From Arcobacter sp. (GTDB lineage Bacteria; Campylobacterota; Campylobacteria; Campylobacterales; Arcobacteraceae), in the NCBI GenBank assembly GCA_003252105.1, contig QKDL01000055.1, positions 1 to 52,152 on the forward strand: a stretch of 52,152 nucleotides of DNA, written 5' to 3'. Below the pieces are notes generated by a model. That model was not told where the DNA came from, did not search any database, and saw nothing but the letters and a program-made list of their open reading frames with translations. The position numbers and the translations under genes are program-made. Positions 33,951 through 43,171 of this stretch are shown piece after piece (within the stretch, counting starts at the first letter, position 1; every line of letters starts with the position of its first letter).

Positions 33951-35349
33951 GAAGAAATGCTAAGATAAGTCTAACAGCTGCCCCTGTTGCTCCATAAGGA
34001 TTATATCCCCAAGATTTTTCTCTATATGCAGGTCCTGCTATATCAAAATGTAACCATTTTTTCTTGTTTTCTTTTTTTATAAAATTATCTAAAAATAAAG
34101 CAGCTGTGATAGTTGAACCAGCTTTTGAAGAAGTTGAATTTACAATATCAGCTACTTGACTTTTTATCATACTAGGAAGATACCTATTAAAAGGTAAAAA
34201 ACCAACTAATTCTCCTGATTTCTTAGAAGCTTTAAGAATTCGTTTTTTTAACTTTTCACTATGCCCTAAAACTGCACTTGTATACTCACCTAGACCAATA
34301 ATACAAGCTCCTGTTAATGTAGCAAAATCAAAGATATAATCAATATCTTTAATCTCATCTTGTGCATAACATAAACAATCAGATAAAACTAATCTTCCTT
34401 CTGCATCTGTGTTTCTAACCTCTATTGTTGTTCCATTTCTTGCTTTTAAAACATCATCTGGTTTATAGGCATTTCCACCTATCATATTTTCAACTGCTCC
34501 AAGTATAGCATGAACTTCATATTCACATTTTATATCTTTTAAGCTGTTCATTATTCCTAAAAGTGCACTCGCTCCACTTTTATCACACTTCATAGAAACC
34601 ATACCTTCACCAGTTTTTAAACTCAAACCTCCACAATCATAAGTTAAACCTTTCCCTACAAATACCACTTTTCCTTTTGAAACGATTGGTTTATAAGTTA
34701 GATGTATCAACTGACTTTCATGTCTTGAAGCTTGACCTACTGCATACATGGCATTCATACCATTTTGTTTTAAATACTCTTCACCAAATACTTTACACTC
34801 CAAACCATTTTCTTTTGCAATTTGTTCTGCTTTTATAGCCATCGTTTTTGGATAAAAATCTTCTGGTGGAGTATTTACAATATCCCTAACCATATTTACA
34901 CTAGAACAGATATTTAAACTTTTTTCCAATTCATCTTGTAATTGTTCAATTGATTTTGAGCTATTTGTTATATCTATTAAGATCTTTTTTTCACTCTTTT
35001 TTTTCTCTTCTTTATATTTTTCAAATTCATATGAACCAAGAACTAAACCTTGAACAATATGTTCTATCTCAAATTCAGTTTTTCCACTTGAAATATTTAC
35101 TTTTATTTGTTCAAATTTGCTTTTCTTTAAAAAGTTTATAGCATTACAAAAAGCTATTTTGATATCTTCACCATCAAAACTATTTATACCTACAAAAAGT
35201 TTGTTTTTGATAAGTTGTATTTGAGCTTCTTTTGCTTCAAAATTGCTGTTTTTTAAAATCTTTTTTTCATCTTTTTCACATCTTTTCAAACTCTTTAAAA
35301 CAATAATCTCTATATCGTATTTTTCATCTTTTACTAACTTAATATCCAT
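33937..35349 (-). CDS. pepA: Leucyl aminopeptidase (M17)
   Basis: A cytosolic metallopeptidase removing N-terminal residues from peptides. Seen: V-G-K-G-L-T-Y-D-C-G-G-L-S-L-K near residue 230 (metal-binding Lys and Asp) and the family signature N-T-D-A-E-G-R-L-V-L near residue 315. The 470 residues are close to the usual 480-500. Monocistronic; converges with the island's zinc hydrolase gene. Confidence 0.95.
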   Translation of the reverse strand: MDIKLVKDEKYDIEIIVLKSLKRCEKDEKKILKNSNFEAKEAQIQLIKNKLFVGINSFDGEDIKIAFCNAINFLKKSKFEQIKVNISSGKTEFEIEHIVQGLVLGSYEFEKYKEEKKKSEKKILIDITNSSKSIEQLQDELEKSLNICSSVNMVRDIVNTPPEDFYPKTMAIKAEQIAKENGLECKVFGEEYLKQNGMNAMYAVGQASRHESQLIHLTYKPIVSKGKVVFVGKGLTYDCGGLSLKTGEGMVSMKCDKSGASALLGIMNSLKDIKCEYEVHAILGAVENMIGGNAYKPDDVLKARNGTTIEVRNTDAEGRLVLSDCLCYAQDEIKDIDYIFDFATLTGACIIGLGEYTSAVLGHSEKLKKRILKASKKSGELVGFLPFNRYLPSMIKSQVADIVNSTSSKAGSTITAALFLDNFIKKENKKKWLHFDIAGPAYREKSWGYNPYGATGAAVRLILAFLQRKK

Positions 35350-35469
35350 ACTCTTCCTTTTAAGTTATTTTATCAAAGATATTCAAAGCTAAACTTAATT
35401 TGACTCTTTGATTTTATATAAAGATATTTTTGATAAAATCTGAATCAAAATAAACATAAGAGGATAAAA

Positions 35470-35670
35470 ATGACTCTAATTATCAATGGTGAAACTAAAA
35501 GTTTTGAAGAGGGAATTACACTTCAAGAGATAATTACTTCACTTAAAATTGAAGATAAAGTAATGGCAGCAGCTGTTAATATGGATATTGTTAAAAAAGA
35601 GAACTGGAAAGATTATAGACCAGTAAATGATGATAAGTTAGAACTTTTACAATTTGTTGGTGGTGGTTGA
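35470..35670 (+). CDS. thiS: Sulfur-carrier protein ThiS
   Basis: A 66-residue beta-grasp sulfur carrier for the thiazole of thiamine, ending V-G-G-G where the terminal Gly-Gly is thiocarboxylated. V-N-M-D-I-V near residue 38 corresponds to the V-N-G-E-I-V of ThiS. No thiG or thiF is adjacent; instead the next gene is a molybdoenzyme starting three bases after the stop, which raises the possibility that it acts as a MoaD-like partner. ThiS is the better sequence match. Confidence 0.85.
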   Translation: MTLIINGETKSFEEGITLQEIITSLKIEDKVMAAAVNMDIVKKENWKDYRPVNDDKLELLQFVGGG

Positions 35671-35672
35671 TT

Positions 35673-37754
35673 ATGCATGCTTCAGATATAAACTCTGTAT
35701 GTACTTATTGTGGTGTAGGATGTGATATAACTGCACAAGTAGAAGATAATAAAATTGTTAAAATTTATGCTCAAAATGATGGATATGTATCTCAAGGAAA
35801 ACTTTGTATCAAAGGTGCTCAAGGATACGATTTTGTCCATTCAGATAATAGAATTAGAAACGCCAGAGTAAAAAAAACCTTTATTAAAGAAAATCTTGAA
35901 GATTTGCCAAGAGAATTAAAAGCTAGAGCAAAAACTTTAAAAGAGTTTGATGAAGAGTATTTTGAAACCCCATATGAGTTTACAACCTCACTTGCAGCTT
36001 GGAAACTTATGCAAATCAAAGATAAATATGGAAGACACTCATTTTGTGGAATGGGAGGAGCTAGAACTTCATGTGAAAGCTCATATATGTTCCAAAAATT
36101 TGTAAGAACAGCTATGGACTCACCTCACGTTGATAACTGTGCTAGAGTTTGTCACTCACCATCATTAAAAGGTATGAGAACAACTATAGGTGAAGGTGCA
36201 GCAACGAACCCATATGATGATATCTATAAAACAGAAAATATCATTGTAATGGGTTCAAATACAACAGAAGCCCATCCAATTGTAGCAAATAGAATTATCA
36301 AAGCTACACGTTCAAAAACTGCTACTTTAACAGTGATTGATGTTAGAAAAATACAGTTATCAAAATTTGGAGAACAACTAATTATCCCTTATGAAGCAAA
36401 TCTATTAGTTCTTAATATGATGGCTTATGTTATCTTAAACGAAAAGCTATACAACAATCAATTTATAGATACAAGATGTGTTGGATTTGAAGAGTATAAA
36501 GACTCAATTTTAAACGACCCATATGCAAACCCTGAGTTTATGAAAAAAGTAAAAGGGTATGAAGATTTAGCAGAACAAATTCCAGAGGTTGCAAGAGCTT
36601 ATGCTACAAAAAAATCTATGTTTTTTTGGGGACTTGGTATAACTGAACATTTAGATGGAAGTTATGCAGTAATGGCAATAACACATCTAGCTATGCTTAC
36701 AGGAAATATTGGTAAAACAGGCGCTGGACTTATGCCTTTAAGAGGTCAAAACAATGTACAAGGAGCCTGTGATACTGGTTGTTTACCATATTATGATCCA
36801 GACTACAAAGAACCTAAAGAGATAGGACTTATGACTCCTCAACTTGTAGATGAGATGATTAATGGAAAAATCAAAGCCTTATATGTGATGGGGGAAGATA
36901 TAGCACATATCCATCCAAATCAAAATAAAATACATAAAGCCTTGGCAAACCTTGAAGTGATTATTTCAAATGAACTATTTATGAATGAAGTTACAAAAAA
37001 AGCAGATATTGTTTTTGGAGTAAAATCAGCTTATGAAAAAACAGGTGTATATGTAAATGCCATGAGAAGATTACATCTATCTCAGCCTCTAGTTGAAACA
37101 GATTTACCAGATGATTGGGAAGTTTTAAGAGATATTGAAAACAAAATCAATGGAGAATTTGTTTATGAAGATAGTGAAGCTGTATGGAATGAAGCAAAAG
37201 AAGCAGTAGGAACTAGGTTTTCTGGTGCTACATACCATAAACTATCAAAAAATAGAAATAGAGGTATGCAGTGGCCTATAAAAAAAGATGATACTCCAAT
37301 CCTACACACAGAAGAGTTTAGAACAGAAGATGGAAAAGGTAAATTCGCTTATCAACAATACAAAATAAGAGAACAAGTAAAAAAATTAGTAAACAACGAA
37401 GAGTTTGCTAAAAATGAGTTTTACCTAACTACAGGAAGAACAATCGTACACTATAACAATGCAGCACAAACAATCCAAAGTGATACTTTAAATTCAAGGT
37501 ATGATGGAGATATAGTATTAGCTTCTATTGAAGACAAAGATAGAATTGGAAGTGAACATATCATCATGAGAACCCAATATGGTGAAACTGCTATTATGCC
37601 TGTAAAATATGTTAAAACAATAAAAACAGGAACATTATTTACAACTTTCCACCATGCAAGTTCAAAGGTAAATTTCATCTTTGGAGATGAAGCTGATGAA
37701 CTAATCATGACAGCAAGGTTCAAATCTATTAGAGTAGAAGTTGAGCCGGTCTAA
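35673..37754 (+). CDS. Formate-dehydrogenase-like molybdopterin oxidoreductase
   Basis: A 693-residue molybdopterin (bis-MGD) enzyme resembling FdhF. The N-terminal 4Fe-4S site is C-T-Y-C-G-V-G-C, then G-K-L-C-I-K-G. Cys replaces selenocysteine in A-R-V-C-H-S-P, keeping the catalytic His, and L-R-G-Q-N-N-V-Q-G-A-C-D near residue 360 carries the conserved Arg. No beta or gamma subunit, FdhE or FdhD is beside it, so the electron partner is unknown. A TTG two codons upstream is rejected as the start. The last codons overlap a UPF0102 gene. Periplasmic export is unlikely: no twin-arginine signal is visible. Confidence 0.88.
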   Translation: MHASDINSVCTYCGVGCDITAQVEDNKIVKIYAQNDGYVSQGKLCIKGAQGYDFVHSDNRIRNARVKKTFIKENLEDLPRELKARAKTLKEFDEEYFETPYEFTTSLAAWKLMQIKDKYGRHSFCGMGGARTSCESSYMFQKFVRTAMDSPHVDNCARVCHSPSLKGMRTTIGEGAATNPYDDIYKTENIIVMGSNTTEAHPIVANRIIKATRSKTATLTVIDVRKIQLSKFGEQLIIPYEANLLVLNMMAYVILNEKLYNNQFIDTRCVGFEEYKDSILNDPYANPEFMKKVKGYEDLAEQIPEVARAYATKKSMFFWGLGITEHLDGSYAVMAITHLAMLTGNIGKTGAGLMPLRGQNNVQGACDTGCLPYYDPDYKEPKEIGLMTPQLVDEMINGKIKALYVMGEDIAHIHPNQNKIHKALANLEVIISNELFMNEVTKKADIVFGVKSAYEKTGVYVNAMRRLHLSQPLVETDLPDDWEVLRDIENKINGEFVYEDSEAVWNEAKEAVGTRFSGATYHKLSKNRNRGMQWPIKKDDTPILHTEEFRTEDGKGKFAYQQYKIREQVKKLVNNEEFAKNEFYLTTGRTIVHYNNAAQTIQSDTLNSRYDGDIVLASIEDKDRIGSEHIIMRTQYGETAIMPVKYVKTIKTGTLFTTFHHASSKVNFIFGDEADELIMTARFKSIRVEVEPV

Positions 37755-38073
37755 GGGAGACTTAGCCGAAAAAAAAGCTTGTGAGTATTTAAACTCACAA
37801 GGCTTTAAAATAGTAGAACAAAATTTTTATGCCAAAAAACTTGGAGAGATTGATATAATCTGTACCAAAAAAGACATCTACCACTTTGTAGAAGTAAAAT
37901 CCTCAGATGATTATGAAACTGCTGTAAACAATGTAACCCCAACTAAACTTTCAAAATTAAAACGTAGTGTTGATTACTACTTACAAACGAAGAAACTTGA
38001 TGTTGGATTTTGTATTGATGTAGTTATTGTTGTAGATAATGAAATTGAGTTTTTAGAGAATGTGACTTTTTAA
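37741..38073 (+). CDS. UPF0102 (YraN) nuclease-like protein
   Basis: A 110-residue member of the UPF0102/YraN family with a Holliday-junction-resolvase-like nuclease fold: K-G-D-L-A-E-K-K-A near residue 5, L-G-E-I-D-I-I-C near residue 31 and F-V-E-V-K-S near residue 49 (the D-x-n-E-x-K catalytic pattern). The start is probably TTG at 37741, inside the end of the molybdoenzyme gene; no ATG is available nearby. Confidence 0.85.
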   Translation: MSRSKGDLAEKKACEYLNSQGFKIVEQNFYAKKLGEIDIICTKKDIYHFVEVKSSDDYETAVNNVTPTKLSKLKRSVDYYLQTKKLDVGFCIDVVIVVDNEIEFLENVTF

Positions 38074-38150
38074 AATTTTTTTCTCTCAATATTCAACTAA
38101 ACTAAATAATTAATTCTCAAATTTAAGCAAATTAGGATAAATTTACTCCA

Positions 38151-38217
38151 ATTTAGCCTTTCAAATTTGTAAGCTGAAACTTATACTCTTACAAACTTGG
38201 CTAAATATCGATTTTTT
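38151..38217 (+). terminator. Nested hairpin with T run after the UPF0102 gene
   Basis: ATTTAGCC (38151) pairs with GGCTAAAT (38199) and TTTGTAAG (38166) with CTTACAAA (38188); a run of seven T begins five bases later. This suggests a terminator for the thiS operon or a short structured RNA. The rest of the 255-bp gap before the next gene is AT-rich with no ORF that I can support. Confidence 0.45.
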
Positions 38218-38328
38218 TATGATTTATTATCATCACATTTTAGTATATATGCACTATACAAATATTAAGTTAGAATAATTGACATTATAACAGCTACATG
38301 ATATAGTTAGCTTATAAAAGGAGAAAAT

Positions 38329-38820
38329 ATGTTAAGTGATAGACAAATAGCTAAACGTCTTAGAATAAGTTATGATACTTTTTTAAGATGGAGAAAAGAT
38401 AAGCCACTTTTATACTCTCATATCAAAGAGGGTTTTGAACTAAAAGAGCTACTTATAAATATGGATGAAAATCTAAAAGCTATTTTTAATCAAACACAAC
38501 ATATTAAGCTAAAAGATTCACTTTTTAATGATAGTGATGACAATCTTTATGAGGTTATTTCATTTAAAGTAAATCAAACCGATTCATTTTTGGCAAACAA
38601 ACCATATATTTGGCTAAAAACCAAAGATAAAAAAGTATTAAATGTTTTAACCTATAAAGATGAATTAATCACTAGTGAGATTTCGGATTCAGAAGCTTTG
38701 ATAGATATGAATAACTATCAAGTTTATGACAACGCGGATAAAACTCATTGGATAGTGTCAAATAATATGAAAATTGAACATATTGATGAGTTTTTTACTT
38801 GGTACAATATAAATAATTAA
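38329..38820 (+). CDS. Hypothetical protein with N-terminal HTH-like segment
   Basis: A 163-residue protein. Residues 1-25 (L-S-D-R-Q-I-A-K-R-L-R-I-S-Y-D-T-F-L-R-W-R) look like a helix-turn-helix of the Cro/MerR kind. The C-terminal 30 residues (H-W-I-V-S-N-N, then I-D-E-F-F) resemble the end of the next protein, so the two genes probably arose by duplication of that domain. A GGAG site precedes the ATG. Function unknown; a small regulator is possible. Confidence 0.65.
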   Translation: MLSDRQIAKRLRISYDTFLRWRKDKPLLYSHIKEGFELKELLINMDENLKAIFNQTQHIKLKDSLFNDSDDNLYEVISFKVNQTDSFLANKPYIWLKTKDKKVLNVLTYKDELITSEISDSEALIDMNNYQVYDNADKTHWIVSNNMKIEHIDEFFTWYNINN

Positions 38821-38830
38821 AGGATTTATT

Positions 38831-39157
38831 ATGAAATCTAAATTTTCAGAACTAAGAGAAGTTTCTTTTATGAATTTCAGTAAAGATGAAAAAGAGGTAA
38901 TGGATAGCTTAGATGTAATCTGGGTTCAAACAATGGATTTAAAACATGATAATATGTTAGTTTATGCCATAGATATTATGGTTGAAAACATTTTTGAAGC
39001 ATGCCCTAGAAAATTTGTAAACAAAAAAGATTTTTTTGAATATAAAGCAGAAAATGGTTCACACTGGTTAATCTCTACTTCTATAAGTATTGAAGATATG
39101 GATCTATTTTTTAGAAACTATCTGCATCTAAATGAAGAGGGTATAATAGCAGCTTAA
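38831..39157 (+). CDS. Hypothetical protein sharing a C-terminal domain with its neighbour
   Basis: A 108-residue acidic protein without membrane segments. Its C-terminus (H-W-L-I-S-T-S-I-S-I-E-D-M-D-L-F-F) parallels that of the preceding gene. It starts ten bases after that gene and has AAGGA as a ribosome site, so they form a pair. No family recognised. Confidence 0.6.
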   Translation: MKSKFSELREVSFMNFSKDEKEVMDSLDVIWVQTMDLKHDNMLVYAIDIMVENIFEACPRKFVNKKDFFEYKAENGSHWLISTSISIEDMDLFFRNYLHLNEEGIIAA

Positions 39158-39835
39158 TTAAAGCTGCTTATCATCTAAATATTGGGCTAAAGTCTTATAC
39201 TCCTCAATAGGCTTTGGCTCTATTTTCAAAATCTCTGCCAAAGATTTTACTCCCATTGATAAAAGATACTGTAAATTGCTATCAAAAGTTGCCTCTTCTA
39301 TAACCCAAATTTTATCTTTATGTGTTTCAAACATATATCCACCATTTGGAATAGGAGTCATAGATAAAGTAACAGTATGATGATCTTTTATAACAGATTC
39401 TTTTGTTGAATACATCAATCCCACATTGTACTCTTTTTTGCTAAACCCATGAATTAATACAACCAATACCTTTTTCTCACCAGATTTTGAAGTATTAAAA
39501 ATATTTATCAACTCTTTTATTGTTCCATAACCTGGAACTTTTGAGTAAAGTTTTTGTATCAAATTTCCAAAACTTGATTCTACAAATACTCCAATAACAT
39601 AAGCAATCAATCCCAATAAAGCTACACCAATAATCGTCCATAAAAATGGAAAATTTTGTGGAGCTATCCCTAAAAGAGAAAAAAGATAACCAGTAACAAC
39701 ATTTATTTTTTCATAAAGCCATAATATTATTATAGTTATTGCTATAATTGGAGCCAACCAAAATAAACCTTTTAATATGACCGTAACAATATGGTCTTTC
39801 CCTAAAGCAAAAAACTCTTTGATTTTATTAAACAT
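39158..39835 (-). CDS. DUF502 membrane protein
   Basis: A 225-residue inner-membrane protein with two hydrophobic segments (about 17-42 and 62-87), followed by the DUF502 core G-T-I-K-E-L-I-N near residue 104, V-V-L-I-H-G-F near residue 125 and M-T-P-I-P-N-G-G near residue 159. The family is widespread and uncharacterised. Convergent with the hypothetical pair, the stops being adjacent. Confidence 0.85.
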   Translation of the reverse strand: MFNKIKEFFALGKDHIVTVILKGLFWLAPIIAITIIILWLYEKINVVTGYLFSLLGIAPQNFPFLWTIIGVALLGLIAYVIGVFVESSFGNLIQKLYSKVPGYGTIKELINIFNTSKSGEKKVLVVLIHGFSKKEYNVGLMYSTKESVIKDHHTVTLSMTPIPNGGYMFETHKDKIWVIEEATFDSNLQYLLSMGVKSLAEILKIEPKPIEEYKTLAQYLDDKQL

Positions 39836-39999
39836 CTTTTTTCCTAATTTTTTGTAATTATATCTAAATAAAATCTACAATTAAATTATAAAGATAGATG
39901 AAATATATACAAAATTCATATTTCAAACTTTGTAAAAACTGAATATTAACTATACACATAGTAGAATTTCACAAACACTAAATTGGATAAAATACAAAA

Positions 40000-41601
40000 A
40001 TGGAAACAACATTAATAATAATATTCAGTTCACTAGCATTAGCAACTATTTTGAACATCATATTTAAACGATTTGCAATATCTCATATCATAGGTTATAT
40101 TTTAACTGGAACAATCATAACCTCTATTTTTAACCTAAGTGCACAAGATGATTTACACACTTTAGAACTCATTGCAGAGTTTGGTATAGTTTTTCTGATG
40201 TTTACTATTGGTTTAGAGATGCCACTTGATAAACTAAAAAAGATGAAAGAGATTCTTTTTGTAAATGGTTTTTTTCAAGTAGCTATTAGTTCACTTATCA
40301 TTTTTGGAGTTTCAAAATTTATTTTTAGTATTGACACAACCTCATCACTAATAATATCTTTGGCATTTTCATTATCATCAACTGCTATTGTACTTACATA
40401 TTTAAAACAATCAAAAGATATATATACTCCTTATGGTGAAAAAGCTACAGCTATTTTGGTTTTTCAAGATTTAGCTGTTATTCCAATACTTTTACTTATA
40501 ACGTTTTTGTCTGATAATAGTTCACCTATTGAGGTTATACTTTACAAAACTCTTATCTCAGCAATTGTGATTATAGTTTTTATGTTTACTATTGGGAAAA
40601 AACTTTTAAATTGGTTTTTACTTTTTGCAACAAAATCAAAACTTGAAGAGTTGTTTTTAGGTTCTATTCTTTCAATAGTAATTGGAACTTCACTTCTAGC
40701 TCATTGGTTAGGGTTTACTTATTCACTTGGAGCATTTATAGCTGGTATGATTATTGCTGAAACTAGATACCATATAAAAGTTGAATCAGATATTGCATCT
40801 TTTAAAGATTTACTTCTTGGTACCTTTTTCTTTTCAGTTGGAACTAAAATAGATGTGATGTTTTTATTTTCAAAAATCCATTTAGTGGTTTTAGTTTTTG
40901 TTTTAGTTATGCTAATAAAAGCAATAGTAGTCTACGCTTTAATAATCAGAAAATCAAATAAAAGTGATGCCATAAAAGCTGCTTTAGCACTATGTCAAAT
41001 AGGAGAGTTCTCTTTTGCAGTTTTTGCACTAGCCTCTGCTGATAATATTATAAATGAAGAATTATCTAAATTTTTAATTTTAGTAACTGTTTTATCTATG
41101 ATTGTAACACCTTTTATAGTAAATAAAATCTATAAAATAGCTTCATACTTTGTAGTAGAATTTTATGAATCAGATAAAATTACACCAATTGATAAAAAAG
41201 ATCACGTTATAATCTGTGGTTACTCAATCTTAGGAAGAATTGTTGCTCTTCAATTAAAAAAAGAAGGGGTACCCTTTGTTATTATCTCTGATAACTTAAA
41301 ACATGTTCTTCTTGCAAGAAAAAATGGCTTCATGGCTTATTTTGGTCACTTAGAGAAACTTCCTGTTTTGGAATCACTAAAAGTTGATGAAGCCTCAAGT
41401 GTTATTTTAACCTTAAATGATTTAACTCAAAAAATGTTGATTTGTGAAGCTATAAAACAATTTAACGAAAAAGTTAAAATAGTTGTAAAAGTTGACTCAT
41501 TAGAAGAGAAAAAAGCGATGAAAGATTTAAATATAGATTCTTTTGTACATGCTCATCAAGAGATTGCAACATTATTGGTTGAAAATAGCTTAATGAAATA
41601 A
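40000..41601 (+). CDS. Kef-type cation:proton antiporter with TrkA-N domain
   Basis: A 533-residue protein: residues 1-380 form about 12 membrane segments of the CPA2 exchanger family (E-F-G-I-V-F-L-M-F-T-I-G-L-E near residue 60, F-Q-D-L-A-V-I-P near residue 154, Y-S-L-G-A-F-I-A-G near residue 244). Residues 400-533 form an NAD-binding TrkA-N domain with I-I-C-G-Y-S-I-L-G. It probably exchanges K+ or Na+ for H+ under nucleotide control. Monocistronic, ended by a strong hairpin terminator. Confidence 0.9.
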   Translation: METTLIIIFSSLALATILNIIFKRFAISHIIGYILTGTIITSIFNLSAQDDLHTLELIAEFGIVFLMFTIGLEMPLDKLKKMKEILFVNGFFQVAISSLIIFGVSKFIFSIDTTSSLIISLAFSLSSTAIVLTYLKQSKDIYTPYGEKATAILVFQDLAVIPILLLITFLSDNSSPIEVILYKTLISAIVIIVFMFTIGKKLLNWFLLFATKSKLEELFLGSILSIVIGTSLLAHWLGFTYSLGAFIAGMIIAETRYHIKVESDIASFKDLLLGTFFFSVGTKIDVMFLFSKIHLVVLVFVLVMLIKAIVVYALIIRKSNKSDAIKAALALCQIGEFSFAVFALASADNIINEELSKFLILVTVLSMIVTPFIVNKIYKIASYFVVEFYESDKITPIDKKDHVIICGYSILGRIVALQLKKEGVPFVIISDNLKHVLLARKNGFMAYFGHLEKLPVLESLKVDEASSVILTLNDLTQKMLICEAIKQFNEKVKIVVKVDSLEEKKAMKDLNIDSFVHAHQEIATLLVENSLMK

Positions 41602-41606
41602 GCAAA

Positions 41607-41634
41607 AAAAAAGAGCAATCACTTGCTCTTTTTT
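41607..41634 (+). terminator. Terminator of the antiporter gene
   Basis: Stem AAGAGCAA (41611-41618) with TTGCTCTT (41623-41630), loop TCAC, extended by A and T runs on either side. Confidence 0.85.
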
Positions 41635-41774
41635 CTACTATGAAGGACGTTTAATTAGTAGGTGAAGAAATTATAACAACCTATAGTAGCAAAACCATAG
41701 CAATAGAAAGAAATTCTGAAAAATTTTGAAATTTCTTTAGAAGTGCCTAAAAAAGCCATTTTTTAGTCTACTAT
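41635..41774 (+). other. Structured leader region before bioF
   Basis: CTACTAT at 41635 and again at 41768 can each pair with ATAGTAG at 41683-41689, giving mutually exclusive stems. Between them lie AAAGAAATT paired with AATTTCTTT (41707-41738) and CTAAAAAA-GCCA-TTTTTTAG (41747-41766), a terminator-like hairpin. There is no tRNA or known RNA family that I recognise. It could be an attenuator for bioF. Confidence 0.4.
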
Positions 41775-41837
41775 TTTTCTCATAACTAAAATTTAATTCA
41801 ATTTCTAATACAATACGCAAATTATTAGGGGTAACTA

Positions 41838-42932
41838 TTGTATTCTAAAGAGTTAAATTCTATAAAAAAATCAAACAGATACAGAACTAGAAAAATTTTT
41901 GATAAAGAGTTAATTGACCTTGCTTCAAATGACTACTTAGGTTTAGCCTCAAACAAACAATTATTTGAAAATGCTTACAAAAGAGTTTACCAAGAAAAAT
42001 TTACAGGTCCTAAAGCATCTATGCTTGTAAATGGTTATAGTCAAATACACAAAGATTTTGAAGATGAATTAACAAAAGCTAATAACTTTGAAGCAGGAGT
42101 AGTTGTAGGAAGTGGTTTTTTAGCAAATCTTTCTATGATAGAAGCCTTAGTTAGAAAAGGTGATACTTTATATATAGATGAAGAGTATCATGCAAGTGGA
42201 ATGTTAGCAACTAAACTTTTAAATAAAAACCAAGTAATACTTTTCAAACACAATGATGTAGAAGATTTAAAAGATAAAATCAAAACAAATGATAAAAAGG
42301 GACGAAAAATCATAGCTATTGAAGGTGTATACTCAATGGAAGGGGATGTTGCACCTAAAGAGATTTTTGATATAGCTGATGAGTATGAAGCTTTACTTAT
42401 AGTTGATGAAGCTCACTCTTCTGGAGTTTTAGGAGAAAACCTTTTAGGTATATTTAGTTTTTACAATATAAAACCTAAATCAAACCATATAAAAATGGGA
42501 ACATTAGGAAAATCATATGGAAGTTATGGTGCATATATCTTAGCAAGTTCACATATAATAGATTTTTTACTTAATCGGGCAAAAGCAATTATTTATACAA
42601 CAGCACCCTCACTTTTTGATATAGCATTAGGGCATGAAGCTTTAAAATATATTTTATCAAACACAGAAGATATAAAATCAAAAATCAAAACCAATTTACA
42701 AATAATAAATGAAAATTTAGGTATAACTTCAAATAGTTTAATTATTCCAATAGATATTGCTGATAATAAAAAAGTGCTAGATATTCAATCTATTTTAAAA
42801 GAAAAAGGGTATTTAGTTGGTGCTATTAGACAACCTACAGTTAAAAGTGCAATTATTAGACTAATAGCAAAAACTGATGTTAAAAATGAAGATTTAACAT
42901 CTGCATGTACACTAATAAAGGAACTTAAATGA
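41838..42932 (+). CDS. bioF: 8-amino-7-oxononanoate synthase
   Basis: PLP enzyme condensing pimeloyl-ACP/CoA with alanine in biotin synthesis. Seen: N-D-Y-L-G-L-A near residue 31, D-E-A-H-S-S-G near residue 190 and the PLP Lys in G-T-L-G-K-S-Y-G near residue 225. At 364 residues it is a little shorter than typical (about 385). The start is TTG at 41838 after AGGGG; no ATG fits the N-terminal homology. First of a run of five closely spaced plus-strand genes. Confidence 0.88.
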   Translation: MYSKELNSIKKSNRYRTRKIFDKELIDLASNDYLGLASNKQLFENAYKRVYQEKFTGPKASMLVNGYSQIHKDFEDELTKANNFEAGVVVGSGFLANLSMIEALVRKGDTLYIDEEYHASGMLATKLLNKNQVILFKHNDVEDLKDKIKTNDKKGRKIIAIEGVYSMEGDVAPKEIFDIADEYEALLIVDEAHSSGVLGENLLGIFSFYNIKPKSNHIKMGTLGKSYGSYGAYILASSHIIDFLLNRAKAIIYTTAPSLFDIALGHEALKYILSNTEDIKSKIKTNLQIINENLGITSNSLIIPIDIADNKKVLDIQSILKEKGYLVGAIRQPTVKSAIIRLIAKTDVKNEDLTSACTLIKELK

Positions 42933-43171
42933 AACTAATACTAACACTTTTGTTCTTTACACTTTTTAGTTTTGCAAATGATAAATTTCTAAATATGAAA
43001 AATTGTGAAACTTTTAAACTTTCAGATTTTAATACCCTATTATCTTGCCATAGTATCGATTATCTAATTGAATATAGACAAGTTGATGATAAAGAGAAAG
43101 ATGTTGTAAAAAAGATTACTGCTATTACAGTAAATGACCAAAGAGTTATAAAAGATTTAGGTAAAAAATGA
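42929..43171 (+). CDS. Small secreted hypothetical protein
   Basis: An 80-residue protein with a signal peptide (L-L-F-F-T-L-F-S-F-A near residue 16) and two cysteines in the mature part (C26 and C40) that could form a disulfide. Overlaps bioF and the carbonic anhydrase gene by ATGA on each side, so it is translated with them. No family recognised. Confidence 0.7.
   Translation: MKLILTLLFFTLFSFANDKFLNMKNCETFKLSDFNTLLSCHSIDYLIEYRQVDDKEKDVVKKITAITVNDQRVIKDLGKK

Noticed and set aside
38140-38160. TTTACT and TTTAGC as a box outside the island
   Set aside because: They are 10 bp apart, one is degenerate, and there is no -10 at 9 nt.
41602-41837. tRNA or other known RNA gene between the antiporter and bioF
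   Set aside because: No cloverleaf or family motif can be made out; only hairpins and alternative stems are visible.
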